From the NCBI RefSeq assembly GCF_004344915.1, contig NZ_SKFG01000018.1, positions 1-64,000 of the forward strand: a stretch of DNA of 64,000 bases. The letters run 5' to 3'. The notes beneath the pieces are model-generated. The model worked only from the letters and a program-made list of their open reading frames with translations. It was not told the origin of the DNA and made no database searches. Shown here in pieces: positions 43,447-52,398 of the stretch (positions are counted from its first letter, which is position 1; every line of letters starts with the position of its first letter). The translations under genes were made by a program, and so were the position numbers. Source of the DNA: Paenibacillus albiflavus. Its GTDB lineage: Bacteria; Bacillota; Bacilli; Paenibacillales; NBRC-103111.

Positions 43447-44612
43447 CACGATCTCTCCCCTCTTAATCTTGCTGTCGGCTTCAGTACCTGAACAACCTGT
43501 TCTAGTGCCTTCACGCATTTGATCATATCTTCTTCTGTATGCTCTTCACCAAAAGATAACCGTAAGCCACTACTTGCGCGATCCCGATCATATCCCATAG
43601 CTAACAGCACATTACTTGGCTTAAGCTCATCAGATGAGCAAGCGGATTTCGTTGATATACAAATACCATGTTTCTCCATGGCATGTACGACAACCTCTGC
43701 TTTCATACCTGGATAGCAAAAATGCACGATATGCGGCGCCATGTCATTCGAATTTGCCGAACCGGTTAATCGCAACTCTGAAATTGCGGATATGCCATCC
43801 GTTAATACTTGGCGCAGTCGATATTTATGCTGGATTGCATGTGCTAGATGGTCTGTTGCCATACGAAGTGCCTTAGCCATACCGATAATGAGCGGAACAT
43901 TCTCTGTTCCTGAACGATTACCTGCCTCTTGCCCTCCGCCGACGAGAAGCGGCATTAGCTTGACATTCTCGCGTCGATATAAGAAGCCAATACCCTTCGG
44001 ACCTCTGAACTTATGCGCAGACGCCGATAATAAATCAATACCTAGCTCATGCGGTGCAATCGGAAGTTTAGCCACCCCTTGAACAGCATCTACGTGAAAA
44101 AGAATCCTTGCATGATCCGCTAACTCCTTGCCAATCTCAGCAATTGGCTGTATACGCCCTGTCTCATTGTTTACAAGCATAACACTAACCAGAATGGTCT
44201 CATCGCAAATGGATTCCCTTAACGCATCCATTCTAACACAACCTGTTTCATCGACTGGCAGGTAAGTGACACGAAAGCCTTCATTCTCCAATTGCTTGAA
44301 TGATTCCATTACCGATGGATGTTCAATCTGAGTCGTAATTAAATGATTGCCGCGACTGCGATATTGATAAGCAGCTCCCTTAATCGCTAGATTATTACTC
44401 TCCGTTCCTCCTGACGTAATAATGATTTCATTCGCTTTAACCTTCAGAATCTTCGCTATCACATCCTTCGCTTGTCCAAGCAGTCTTTCAGCTTCGACCC
44501 CAAGCTGATGCAGCGATGAAGGATTCCCGTAATACGATCTCATAACCTCCGCTACGGTATCAATTACTTCTGCGTAGGGTGGTGTTGTCGCTGCATAATC
44601 CAAATATAGCAT
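43446..44612 (-). CDS. Cysteine desulfurase (NifS/IscS type, ThiI partner)
   Basis: PLP enzyme that takes sulfur from cysteine to form a persulfide. The 388 residues show MLYLDYAATTPP, TSGGTESNNLAIKG, HVDAVQGVAKLPI, the PLP lysine in LSASAHKFRGPKGIGF near residue 203, and the catalytic Cys loop TKSACSSDE near 325. It is coupled to thiI, like nifZ-thiI of Bacillus subtilis, so I infer it is dedicated to tRNA thiolation. Confidence 0.93.
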   Translation of the reverse strand: MLYLDYAATTPPYAEVIDTVAEVMRSYYGNPSSLHQLGVEAERLLGQAKDVIAKILKVKANEIIITSGGTESNNLAIKGAAYQYRSRGNHLITTQIEHPSVMESFKQLENEGFRVTYLPVDETGCVRMDALRESICDETILVSVMLVNNETGRIQPIAEIGKELADHARILFHVDAVQGVAKLPIAPHELGIDLLSASAHKFRGPKGIGFLYRRENVKLMPLLVGGGQEAGNRSGTENVPLIIGMAKALRMATDHLAHAIQHKYRLRQVLTDGISAISELRLTGSANSNDMAPHIVHFCYPGMKAEVVVHAMEKHGICISTKSACSSDELKPSNVLLAMGYDRDRASSGLRLSFGEEHTEEDMIKCVKALEQVVQVLKPTARLRGERS

Positions 44613-44654
44613 TTCTACACTTGTCCCCTTCCCTTTATCATATGATGCTTAAAC

Positions 44655-44694
44655 AAAAAATAGCCGCGCCCTGATACACAGGGCTCAGCTTTTA
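44655..44694 (-). terminator. Terminator after the lytic transglycosylase gene
   Basis: AGC-G-GCCCTG and CAGGGC-C-GCT arms with a 5-base loop and a T-run (TATTTTTTG) on the minus strand, 35 bases after the transglycosylase stop. Confidence 0.85.
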
Positions 44695-44729
44695 TAAAAG
44701 ACATTCGTCTAAGTTCGTTATCTAGGTCA

Positions 44730-45392
44730 TCAACCTGCGAAGGCTTGCTTATAATGCAATACCTTACGTATATAGTTTTGAGTTTCAGTAGGCAGTGTTT
44801 GAAGCTTATTGCTTAAATCAACTTCTGTACGAATTCCTAATCGATCGACACGACTCGGACCTGCATTATAAGCGGCAAGCGCAATAGCTTCTTGTCCATC
44901 GTATTTACGCAATAAACCTGCTAAATACTTCGTTCCTCCATCAATGTTCTGCGAAGGATCATAAGGATTAACAACACCTAAGCCTTGTCCTGTTGAATCC
45001 ATCAGCTGCATAAGTCCCTTGGCTCCTGCATGAGATGTCGCATTCGGATTAAAAGATGATTCCTGCTTGATAACAGCTCGAATTAAAGCGGGATCTACAC
45101 CATATTTACTACTAGCTTCATTAATCAAATCATCATACGTCGAAGCCTCAGCATAGAGCTGATACGGCGAATAGGCGCGATTAAGAGGTGCAAGAGCATT
45201 TAAAGGATCACTTGAATCCTCTGATTGCATGGATGATTCTATGCTTCCTGTCTGCATCAGCATCCCCAAAACTTCATTAAACTCCTGGCTAGAATCATTA
45301 TTTACGCGCTGTGATCCCGATAGAATATCAGACTGGTCAAGCAGCTTTAACTGGAGAAGTTGTTTCATAACTCTTGGATCAATCGTATTCAT
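44730..45392 (-). CDS. Lytic transglycosylase (SLT domain)
   Basis: 220 residues. A low-complexity N-terminal part (1-85) is followed by an SLT catalytic domain: [18 protein letters not shown] with the catalytic Glu near residue 110, [28 protein letters not shown] and [16 protein letters not shown]. It cleaves the MurNAc-GlcNAc bond of peptidoglycan. No signal peptide is visible, as in Bacillus YjbJ-like proteins. Monocistronic. Confidence 0.9.
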   Translation of the reverse strand: MNTIDPRVMKQLLQLKLLDQSDILSGSQRVNNDSSQEFNEVLGMLMQTGSIESSMQSEDSSDPLNALAPLNRAYSPYQLYAEASTYDDLINEASSKYGVDPALIRAVIKQESSFNPNATSHAGAKGLMQLMDSTGQGLGVVNPYDPSQNIDGGTKYLAGLLRKYDGQEAIALAAYNAGPSRVDRLGIRTEVDLSNKLQTLPTETQNYIRKVLHYKQAFAG

Positions 45393-45497
45393 TCAATATC
45401 ACCTTTGCCTTAAAGTTAATTACAGTATACTACAATAATATCGGCTAAGGCGAGGATTGTTTGAAGAGTGAAGAAGTAATGGTATATAAAATAAGCA

Positions 45498-45524
45498 GGC
45501 TGCAAGCAATAATTTGCCGCAGCC
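45498..45524 (-). terminator. Terminator after the DUF1540 gene
   Basis: GGCTGC/GCAGCC arms with inner GCAA/TTGC pairs and a T-rich tail, about 30 bases past the DUF1540 stop. Confidence 0.75.
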
Positions 45525-45555
45525 CGTTCATGTAGCGATATGGAATTAGTCAATA

Positions 45556-45765
45556 TTACTTCTTTGGTTGGAACGTATGACAGCAGGTGCTAGAAGCTGA
45601 TCTAGCTGTATCCTGATGTTCAAACTCGGCAGCAAATTCAGAATTGTAATTCCGATTTGCATGCTGATCGATATCAATGATAATCGAATCTGCATGACAT
45701 AAATTGTTTTGTCCCCAATACGTGCAATTAGAAACGGAACATTTTACTACTGGTTTTGTCGTCAA
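45556..45765 (-). CDS. DUF1540 domain protein
   Basis: A 69-residue Cys-rich protein. The N-terminal PVVKCSVSNCTYWGQNNLC block with regularly spaced Cys is the DUF1540 signature; further Cys at the C-terminus (SSTCCHTF) could complete a metal site. The start is taken as TTG 45765, six bases after AGGGGTG; a GTG at 45774 lies inside the ribosome site. Function unknown; the family is often sporulation-associated. Confidence 0.82.
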   Translation of the reverse strand: MTTKPVVKCSVSNCTYWGQNNLCHADSIIIDIDQHANRNYNSEFAAEFEHQDTARSASSTCCHTFQPKK

Positions 45766-45939
45766 TGTTATCACCCCTATCTAAACGTTCCCGTAACTAG
45801 CTATGACTATACGATAGCGAGACGAAGAGCCATTTATTACTAGCCCTGATTCATCTGAATAGTTACAGACCATTTATCCAAAACTAGTTAGGTCTATACA
45901 ATTCATGATTTCTTGCAAATCAGACAGGCAGGGTCGATA

Positions 45940-47838
45940 ATGGGAAAACTTATATACGGTATCATTGTAGCAGTCATTTTGGGGTTCATTCTGTACCCCT
46001 CAGTTAGCAACGTGAATCCTTCTCCTCAGCTCAATGCTGAACAGCCGCCACAGGCGGCGCCGCAGCAGCAAGAGTCCGTACAACCCAGTGAGGTTAAAGC
46101 CAAAGAAGCGCTGATCGATGATGATGTTCGTATTACGGAAGAATTATCGAGAGAGCATTCCGTCTATACGACTGAGCAGCTTCTGGCTAATTTGCAAAAA
46201 GATCAAGCATTAACACAAGCATCCTTTCAGAAACAGGTCTCTTCATGGCTTGATAAACATCAGAGTGTTGTTTATATCCAATATGGCAGCATCTCCAAAG
46301 ATCATAATTCAAACTCTAACGCCAAATTTCATAATGACAATGCCCCTCAGAAAGTTATAGAAGCAGCTGCTGAATATCTGGAAGAAGCTGATCGTTCGGT
46401 TAGCAATCAACAATCGTACATCTCTTCACCATTTCAGGTCGACAATGTGAATTACTTTGTTCTGGGTGAGCCTTCAGCAGATGCCAAACATTATATATTG
46501 GGTGTTGTAAAGCAGGATCTCTTGGATCGTGTAAGAAGTCATCAGCGCAAGAATATGCGGTTAGAGTCATTTCAAAGTGAAAAAAGAATCAACGTCAAGA
46601 CCGTCGAGCCTGGGCAGCTCAAAAACAAATCTTATGAAGCGCCCAATACTGATAACGATAACGGTAATGAAGAGAGCCATTATGCAAAGAATGAAGTCGT
46701 AGTCAAATTTAGAAGAGCGCCTTCCGCTAAAGATTTAAGACAAATTCTAGGACAAATAAACGGATCTATAATCAAAAAGCTAGGTCAAACGTATATCTTT
46801 AAATCCAATCGGATGGATACACCTAAGCTCATTCATTATTTTAGAAAATGGAATGTTGAATATGTGGAGCCTCATTATTTGTATATGACGAATGAAGAAC
46901 CCGCTGCTCCAACCTCATTCGGTCGATTTTTGTTTAACAATATGCAAGGTCCCGAGCTCGCGCAGACCTTTAAGCCTAATGATGAGCTGTATTCCAAGTA
47001 TCAGTGGAATTTGCGGCAGATCGGGACCGATCAAAGCTGGACATTCAATAAAGATGCAAGCGGAGTAATCGTTGCAGTTATCGATACAGGCGTCGATTTA
47101 ACACACCCTGATATTGAGCCGCATATAGCAAGTGGATACAATGTGATTAAACCAGAGGATCAGCCCGATGACGATGTTGGTCATGGGACACATGTATCAG
47201 GCGTTATTTCAGCGCTCGTTAACAATCGCTTAGGGGTGGCAGGTATGACGTGGTCAAGCCGTATCCTGCCTGTTAAGGTGCTGGACGAAACAGGTGCAGG
47301 CAGTACGTATGCCGTAGCCCAAGGCATTATCTGGGCGACAGATCACGGTGCCAAAGTCATTAATATGAGCTTAGGCAATTATGCAACGTCCAGCTTCTTG
47401 CATGACGCGATCAAGTATGCTTACGATAAAGATGTCGTCTTGATAGCTGCGAGCGGCAACGATAATACGGATCGTCCTTCTTACCCAGCTTATTACCCAG
47501 AGGTATTTGCAGTTGCAGCATCCGATTCCAATAACAATCGCGCTTCTTTTTCAAATTATGGTGATTACATCGATGTTACTGCACCAGGTGTCAATATTGC
47601 CTCCACGTATCCCAAAAATCAATATGTAGCTTTATCAGGAACTTCTATGGCAACACCGCATGTCTCTGCTTTAGCTGCGCTTATCCGTGCAACGAATCCA
47701 TCTCTTCGCAATACCGAGGTTATGGATATTATCCGTACAACAGCACAAGATATCGGTGATCCTGGAACTGATTCCTACTTCGGATATGGATTAATTAATG
47801 TTCCAAAAGCAGTTGAGGAAGCTCAGAAGCGTAAGTAA
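45940..47838 (+). CDS. Membrane-anchored subtilisin-like serine protease
   Basis: A 632-residue S8 peptidase. It has an N-terminal signal anchor (residues about 4-20), a Pro/Gln-rich stretch, and a prodomain-like region (NEVVVKFRRAPSAKDL ... VEYVEPHYLY, about 255-325). The catalytic domain holds Asp in VIAVIDTGVDLTHPD near 388, His in DVGHGTHVSG near 420 and Ser in ALSGTSMATPHVSA near 580; AASGNDN supplies the oxyanion Asn. It starts at ATG 45940; an earlier in-frame ATG at 45913 lacks a ribosome site. Divergent from DUF1540. Confidence 0.92.
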   Translation: MGKLIYGIIVAVILGFILYPSVSNVNPSPQLNAEQPPQAAPQQQESVQPSEVKAKEALIDDDVRITEELSREHSVYTTEQLLANLQKDQALTQASFQKQVSSWLDKHQSVVYIQYGSISKDHNSNSNAKFHNDNAPQKVIEAAAEYLEEADRSVSNQQSYISSPFQVDNVNYFVLGEPSADAKHYILGVVKQDLLDRVRSHQRKNMRLESFQSEKRINVKTVEPGQLKNKSYEAPNTDNDNGNEESHYAKNEVVVKFRRAPSAKDLRQILGQINGSIIKKLGQTYIFKSNRMDTPKLIHYFRKWNVEYVEPHYLYMTNEEPAAPTSFGRFLFNNMQGPELAQTFKPNDELYSKYQWNLRQIGTDQSWTFNKDASGVIVAVIDTGVDLTHPDIEPHIASGYNVIKPEDQPDDDVGHGTHVSGVISALVNNRLGVAGMTWSSRILPVKVLDETGAGSTYAVAQGIIWATDHGAKVINMSLGNYATSSFLHDAIKYAYDKDVVLIAASGNDNTDRPSYPAYYPEVFAVAASDSNNNRASFSNYGDYIDVTAPGVNIASTYPKNQYVALSGTSMATPHVSALAALIRATNPSLRNTEVMDIIRTTAQDIGDPGTDSYFGYGLINVPKAVEEAQKRK

Positions 47839-47848
47839 TGTATAGCAA

Positions 47849-47874
47849 AAAACCGTCCTTCACAGGACGGTTTT
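47849..47874 (+). terminator. Terminator after the subtilase gene
   Basis: A perfect 10-bp stem AAAACCGTCC / GGACGGTTTT with a 6-base loop. It can act in both directions, so it also ends the rnpB transcript coming from the right. Confidence 0.92.
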
Positions 47875-47888
47875 AACGTTCAGACGGT

Positions 47889-48294
47889 AAGTTTGCCGTA
47901 AGCCGGGTTCTGTACTTCCAGTGGTAAACGGGTGAACTCCCCTCCCACCATTGAAGTGACAATCATCTATCTAGGCTATATATTGCTATACAGCTCAAGC
48001 GACCAACCCGAATGCGTCTCGGGCTAAGACTGTCGATTCCATAGGATCGACTGCATTCCTCTTAGGTCTTGCTCCAAGTGGGGTTTACCAGGAATATAGT
48101 CACCCATACTCCTCGTGGTCTCTTACACCACGGTTCCACCCTTGCCTGTGCGCTTATAGCGCCATCGGCGGTCCATTTCTGTGGCACTATCCTTCAACTC
48201 GCGCTGACTGGACGTTATCCAGCACCCTGCCCTATGGAGCCCGGACTTTCCTCTCGCAGCAGTCTCCTGCTGCCAGCGATTGTCTGTCAAACTT
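47889..48294 (-). ncRNA. rnpB: RNase P RNA
   Basis: Catalytic RNA of RNase P, about 406 bases. P1 is visible as AAGTTTG at the 5' end pairing with CAAACTT at the 3' end. The conserved core GAGGAAAGTCCGGGCTCC near the 5' end and ACAGAACCCGGCTTACGGC near the 3' end are present, and the internal plan fits the Bacillus (type B) form. It matures pre-tRNA 5' ends with RnpA. Confidence 0.95.
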
Positions 48295-48310
48295 ATCGAT
48301 TGCTTTGCTT

Positions 48311-48339
48311 AGTATACCTTTAATTAACCAAGGATTCAA
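48311..48339 (-). promoter_or_regulatory. Promoter of rnpB
   Basis: On the minus strand TTGAAT, a 17-base spacer and TATACT, ending 17 bases before the mature 5' end. Confidence 0.8.
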
Positions 48340-48388
48340 CTATGAATGTCTGGAAAATCAGTCAAGAAGAAACAATAGCACCGTCTCT

Positions 48389-49504
48389 CTAAATAAACTG
48401 GAACGGCTCCGTATTAATCTTAGAGGCAATTACCGTAGTTTCGTATTTCTTCTCATCGAATCGCTTAGATAAATATACAGCCACCGCTGCTTTCATCACT
48501 TTCTCAACGTTATGACCAACGTCGATGACAAGCATACCAGCTGCTAACGCGTCATGTGCCGCGTGATAGTCTACATCACCAGTAACAAGCACATCCGCTC
48601 CCATGAATTGCGCTCGCTTCCAGTAGCGGCCTCCTGAACCACCGAGCACCGCAACCTTGCGAACCGAACGGTCCAGATCACCCACAACGCGAACAGTGCC
48701 AACTTCGAACACCCGCTTCGTCTCCTCAGCCAGCTCTCCAAGTGTCATTGAAGCTGGCAGCTTACCCGTTCTCCCTAATCCGAAGGTTCTGCCCTTCAAA
48801 TCGAGCGGATATAAATCATAGGCAACTTCTTCGTAAGGATGTGCTTTAAGCATAGCCGAAACGACACGCCTTGCAGCATTCTCAGCTACAATCGTTTCAA
48901 TCCGAACCTCATTTGCCTGCTCAAACTTCCCTTGCTCGCCAATGAACGGATCTGAGCCTTCGCGTGGCATAAAGGTACCTGTTCCATCAATGTTAAAGGA
49001 ACAATGGCTATACTGGCCGATCCAGCCTGCTCCTGCGCGGAATAGCGCCTGTTGAATGACCTCATGATGCGTTTTGGGTACGAATACAACAAGCTTATTC
49101 AACTTCTCTGTATGAACATCCTCTAAATGGCTTAGCTCGGTTAAACCTAGCTTTTCCGATAGCAGATCATTCACGCCACCAGTCGCAACGTCCAGATTCG
49201 TATGTGCAATGTAGACGGCTATATCATGCTTAATTAGCTTCTCATACAATCTGCCTGCAGGCGTATCGGTCTGCAAATGAGCCAAAGGTCTAAAAATAAT
49301 CGCATGATGCGCGATGATCAAATTAACGCCTTCTGCAATCGCCTCTTCAACAACCTCGTCTGTGACATCAAGCGCTACAAGCACCTTACGAACTTCCTTG
49401 CTTAACGATCCGAGCTGTAAACCGATTTTGTCATCAGGCATTGCATAAGCTTTAGGCGCAAATTCTTCGAACAACGAAATTATTGCTGCACCTTTTGCAT
49501 ACAT
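48389..49504 (-). CDS. Nif3-like dinuclear metal protein (YqfO)
   Basis: A 371-residue member of the Nif3/GTP cyclohydrolase I type 2 family. Metal-ligand segments NLIIAHHAIIFRPL near residue 65, AHTNLD and VIDVGHNVEK near the C-terminus are intact, and the central PII-like insert (about 135-235) typical of the long Gram-positive form is present. Its enzymatic role is unsettled. It overlaps trmK by 25 bases, the same pairing as yqfN-yqfO in Bacillus. Confidence 0.9.
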   Translation of the reverse strand: MYAKGAAIISLFEEFAPKAYAMPDDKIGLQLGSLSKEVRKVLVALDVTDEVVEEAIAEGVNLIIAHHAIIFRPLAHLQTDTPAGRLYEKLIKHDIAVYIAHTNLDVATGGVNDLLSEKLGLTELSHLEDVHTEKLNKLVVFVPKTHHEVIQQALFRAGAGWIGQYSHCSFNIDGTGTFMPREGSDPFIGEQGKFEQANEVRIETIVAENAARRVVSAMLKAHPYEEVAYDLYPLDLKGRTFGLGRTGKLPASMTLGELAEETKRVFEVGTVRVVGDLDRSVRKVAVLGGSGGRYWKRAQFMGADVLVTGDVDYHAAHDALAAGMLVIDVGHNVEKVMKAAVAVYLSKRFDEKKYETTVIASKINTEPFQFI

Positions 49505-50253
49505 GTAAGCACCCCCTGAATTCGTCTAATTTCATTCGCCAATTCTTCTTCCTTCTGTCTGGACACAGGCATATCCGATTTCGCCAGGTTCTGCCGAATA
49601 CGTTCCAATTGAGCCAGTTCCATCTGCCATTTGGCAATCCAAATCTTCGAAGGATTCGGTTGAATGAAATAAGGTCCCATGCGCATTAGCAACTCTTGAT
49701 CGATTAGCGTTTCGGGCATCTGTTCATAAGTACGAGATGCATAGAGCTGAACGGATTTGCCCTCATTCTCTTCTGTTTCACGAACAGCGGTAAGGATCTC
49801 GTATATTTTGCCATCCTCTTCTAAGATGGTTTCACTTGTTAAGAACCAGCCATTCTCTAGCAGCCAGCGACGAACCATTTCTTCGCCCACATTAGGCTGA
49901 AGAATTAGATGCTTAACACCTTCGAGCTTATGTTTACCCTGCTCCAGAATAGAAGCAATTAAGCTGCCACCCATTCCTGCGATCGTGATCGTATTCACTT
50001 CGCCTGGCTCAACAACTTCAAGACCATTGCCCAGCCTAGGAGAGATATTGTTCTCCAGCTTGGCATCACTTACTTGCTTCATCGCTGCGTCGAGTGGGCC
50101 GCTATTTACCTCTCCTGCAATCGCAAATGAAATCATGCCTTGCTGTACCAAGTAAGTTGGCAGCAAAGCATGATCAGAACCTATATCAGCTAGCCTAGCT
50201 CCTTGCGGAACTCGCTCAGCAATCATTTGTAGACGTTTTGAAAGTTTAATCAT
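49480..50253 (-). CDS. trmK: TrmK, tRNA adenine-22 N1-methyltransferase
   Basis: SAM-dependent enzyme that makes m1A22 in tRNA. From ATG 50253 (MIKLSKRLQMIAE) it has 257 residues. It has an N-terminal Rossmann fold with RLADIGSDHALLPTYL, ITIAGMGGSLIASIL and ILQPNVGEEMVRRWL, and a C-terminal coiled coil (about 190-250). The ATG overlaps the stop of the membrane protein gene; a TTG at 50265 is an alternative start. Confidence 0.92.
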   Translation of the reverse strand: MIKLSKRLQMIAERVPQGARLADIGSDHALLPTYLVQQGMISFAIAGEVNSGPLDAAMKQVSDAKLENNISPRLGNGLEVVEPGEVNTITIAGMGGSLIASILEQGKHKLEGVKHLILQPNVGEEMVRRWLLENGWFLTSETILEEDGKIYEILTAVRETEENEGKSVQLYASRTYEQMPETLIDQELLMRMGPYFIQPNPSKIWIAKWQMELAQLERIRQNLAKSDMPVSRQKEEELANEIRRIQGVLTCMQKVQQ

Positions 50254-51094
50254 CTGAAATTCCAACCCATTTCATCCAGTTTTTTCGCGATAAGATGATG
50301 ATAATACTACCTATAACCAGCTTGCCAATTAACGATATCTGCATGATGAATTGATCCGACGCTTCTGGGATAAATAAACCAAACAATTCAGGCACAAGCC
50401 ATGTCCCGATTCCAACTAACAATAAGACACTCGCTATTTGCTTATTTCGGTAATGAATAAGTGATCCTATCCATATGAAGACCAGAGCAAGCGGAACAAA
50501 GCTAAGCTGAAGGTTAAGCCAGTTCATCACACCAAACTGATTATGGAGTAACCAGCAATATGTAAATAACAACGCGATCAGACCACATGCCTGTAGAACC
50601 CTCATCCGTCCTGCAAGACCGATAATGAACCATATCAATGCACATGCTGCGATATAAATTATATAATGCTCAGATAGCGTACCTTCGGTGCTGCGTAGAA
50701 TGAATATCCCTGCAACTAAGAGTGACAAGGAAGCCAAACCACTCAGCCCATTGCTTATGATAGGTGTTCGATGTCTTAATAGAATGCCCACCACATAACA
50801 GAATACAACAAATACAACCGAAACAGCAACTTGCATAATCAAGTTCTGCATCGTAAAGCTATAGATAACAACGGCTAGCAGAGCGGTGATAATGGCAGTA
50901 AGCAACCATGCTTTCCAATTGCTCGATTTCATGGGCAAAATGGATTTGTATTTATGCTTGCTTTCATCTTTCTCTTCGCTTTGCTCCAATCTGTATAAAT
51001 TCATTAAAAAATCACAGTATTGCTCAGGCAACAGCTTGGAACGGCGCCATTGCATAATCTCGGCTACAATTATTCGTCTTTTATCCTCATCCAT
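50246..51094 (-). CDS. Hypothetical polytopic membrane protein
   Basis: 282 residues from ATG 51094, after GGAAGGTG. A soluble 60-residue N-terminus with RRSKLLPEQYCDFLMNLY is followed by eight or nine membrane segments. It sits between sigA and trmK, where Bacillus subtilis has other genes. The N-terminal part resembles the start of DUF2157-like proteins, but I do not assign it firmly. Overlaps trmK by 8 bases. Confidence 0.75.
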   Translation of the reverse strand: MDEDKRRIIVAEIMQWRRSKLLPEQYCDFLMNLYRLEQSEEKDESKHKYKSILPMKSSNWKAWLLTAIITALLAVVIYSFTMQNLIMQVAVSVVFVVFCYVVGILLRHRTPIISNGLSGLASLSLLVAGIFILRSTEGTLSEHYIIYIAACALIWFIIGLAGRMRVLQACGLIALLFTYCWLLHNQFGVMNWLNLQLSFVPLALVFIWIGSLIHYRNKQIASVLLLVGIGTWLVPELFGLFIPEASDQFIMQISLIGKLVIGSIIIILSRKNWMKWVGISDD

Positions 51095-51237
51095 TATTCT
51101 CACCTTCCCATAACCTTTTATCGGTTGATGAAAGCGGTTCTATTATATAAATTCTATATCACACAAAAGGACTGTCGCCAAAGCAGATATATCTACTTTA
51201 TTGACAATCCTTTCTATTGGTTATCTATGAAGTTATT

Positions 51238-52365
51238 TTACTCTAAGAAATCCTTCAATCGCTTGGATCTGCTTGGATGACGAAGCTTGCGTAGAGCTTT
51301 GGCTTCAATTTGGCGGATACGTTCACGTGTTACGCCGAATACTTTGCCAACCTCTTCAAGTGTACGTGTACGACCATCATCTAGTCCGAAGCGAAGACGC
51401 AGCACATTCTCTTCACGCTCCGTTAAGGTGTCTAGCACGTCTTCAAGCTGTTCCTTTAACAGTTCATATGCAGCAGCGTCTGCAGGAGCAAGCGCTTCTT
51501 GATCCTCAATAAAATCACCTAGATGCGAGTCATCCTCTTCACCAATTGGCGTTTCAAGGGAAACAGGCTCTTGCGCAATTTTCATGATCTCACGAACTTT
51601 GTCCGTGCTTAGATCCATTTCCTTCGCGATTTCCTCTGGAGTCGGTTCGCGCCCAAGCTCTTGCAATAGCTGACGAGAAACGCGAATCAATTTATTGATC
51701 GTCTCAACCATATGCACGGGAATACGAATCGTTCTTGCTTGGTCAGCAATCGCACGAGTAATCGCTTGTCTAATCCACCATGTTGCATAGGTCGAGAATT
51801 TAAAGCCCTTATCGTAGTCGAATTTCTCAACAGCTTTAATTAAGCCCATATTACCTTCTTGAATTAAATCCAGGAAGAGCATTCCGCGTCCAACATAACG
51901 TTTAGCAATGGAAACAACTAGACGTAAGTTAGCTTCTGCAAGTCGTCTCTTAGCTTCTTCGTCACCTTGCTCGATACGCTTAGCTAGACCTACCTCGTCT
52001 TCTGCTGACAATAGAGGTACGCGTCCAATTTCCTTTAGGTACATACGCACTGGGTCACTGATTTTAATTCCAGGTGGCAATGAAAGATCATCGCTAAAAT
52101 TAAACTCGTCTTGATCCTGCTCGGAATTGCCTCCGTTCGGCATATCTTCCTCGTCATCGGATTCACCGCCTACATCAATACCAAGTTCAGATAATTGCTC
52201 ATAGAATTCATCAATTTGATCCTGATCCTGTTCAAATGGAGCTAGCTTTTCCATTATATCTTTGTAAGTCAATGAATGGCGTTTTTTACCAAGTTCAATG
52301 AGCTGTTCTTTAACCTGCTCTAGCGTGAGCTCTGTCTCTAGTTCAGTACGTTGATCATTGGCCAT
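51238..52365 (-). CDS. sigA: RNA polymerase housekeeping sigma factor SigA
   Basis: 375 residues. An N-terminal sigma 1.1-like region is followed by an acidic stretch ([15 protein letters not shown]), region 1.2 ([18 protein letters not shown]), region 2 with [17 protein letters not shown] for -10 recognition, region 3 and region 4 with [20 protein letters not shown] for -35 contact. It lies 33 bases after dnaG, the classical dnaG-sigA pair. Confidence 0.98.
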   Translation of the reverse strand: MANDQRTELETELTLEQVKEQLIELGKKRHSLTYKDIMEKLAPFEQDQDQIDEFYEQLSELGIDVGGESDDEEDMPNGGNSEQDQDEFNFSDDLSLPPGIKISDPVRMYLKEIGRVPLLSAEDEVGLAKRIEQGDEEAKRRLAEANLRLVVSIAKRYVGRGMLFLDLIQEGNMGLIKAVEKFDYDKGFKFSTYATWWIRQAITRAIADQARTIRIPVHMVETINKLIRVSRQLLQELGREPTPEEIAKEMDLSTDKVREIMKIAQEPVSLETPIGEEDDSHLGDFIEDQEALAPADAAAYELLKEQLEDVLDTLTEREENVLRLRFGLDDGRTRTLEEVGKVFGVTRERIRQIEAKALRKLRHPSRSKRLKDFLE

Positions 52366-52398
52366 AATGCATCTCCCTCCTCCCTAGAAATTGAAATT

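Noticed and set aside
48069-48323. 84-codon plus-strand frame near 48.2 kb
   Set aside because: It lies entirely on the complement of the RNase P RNA gene and has no ribosome site.
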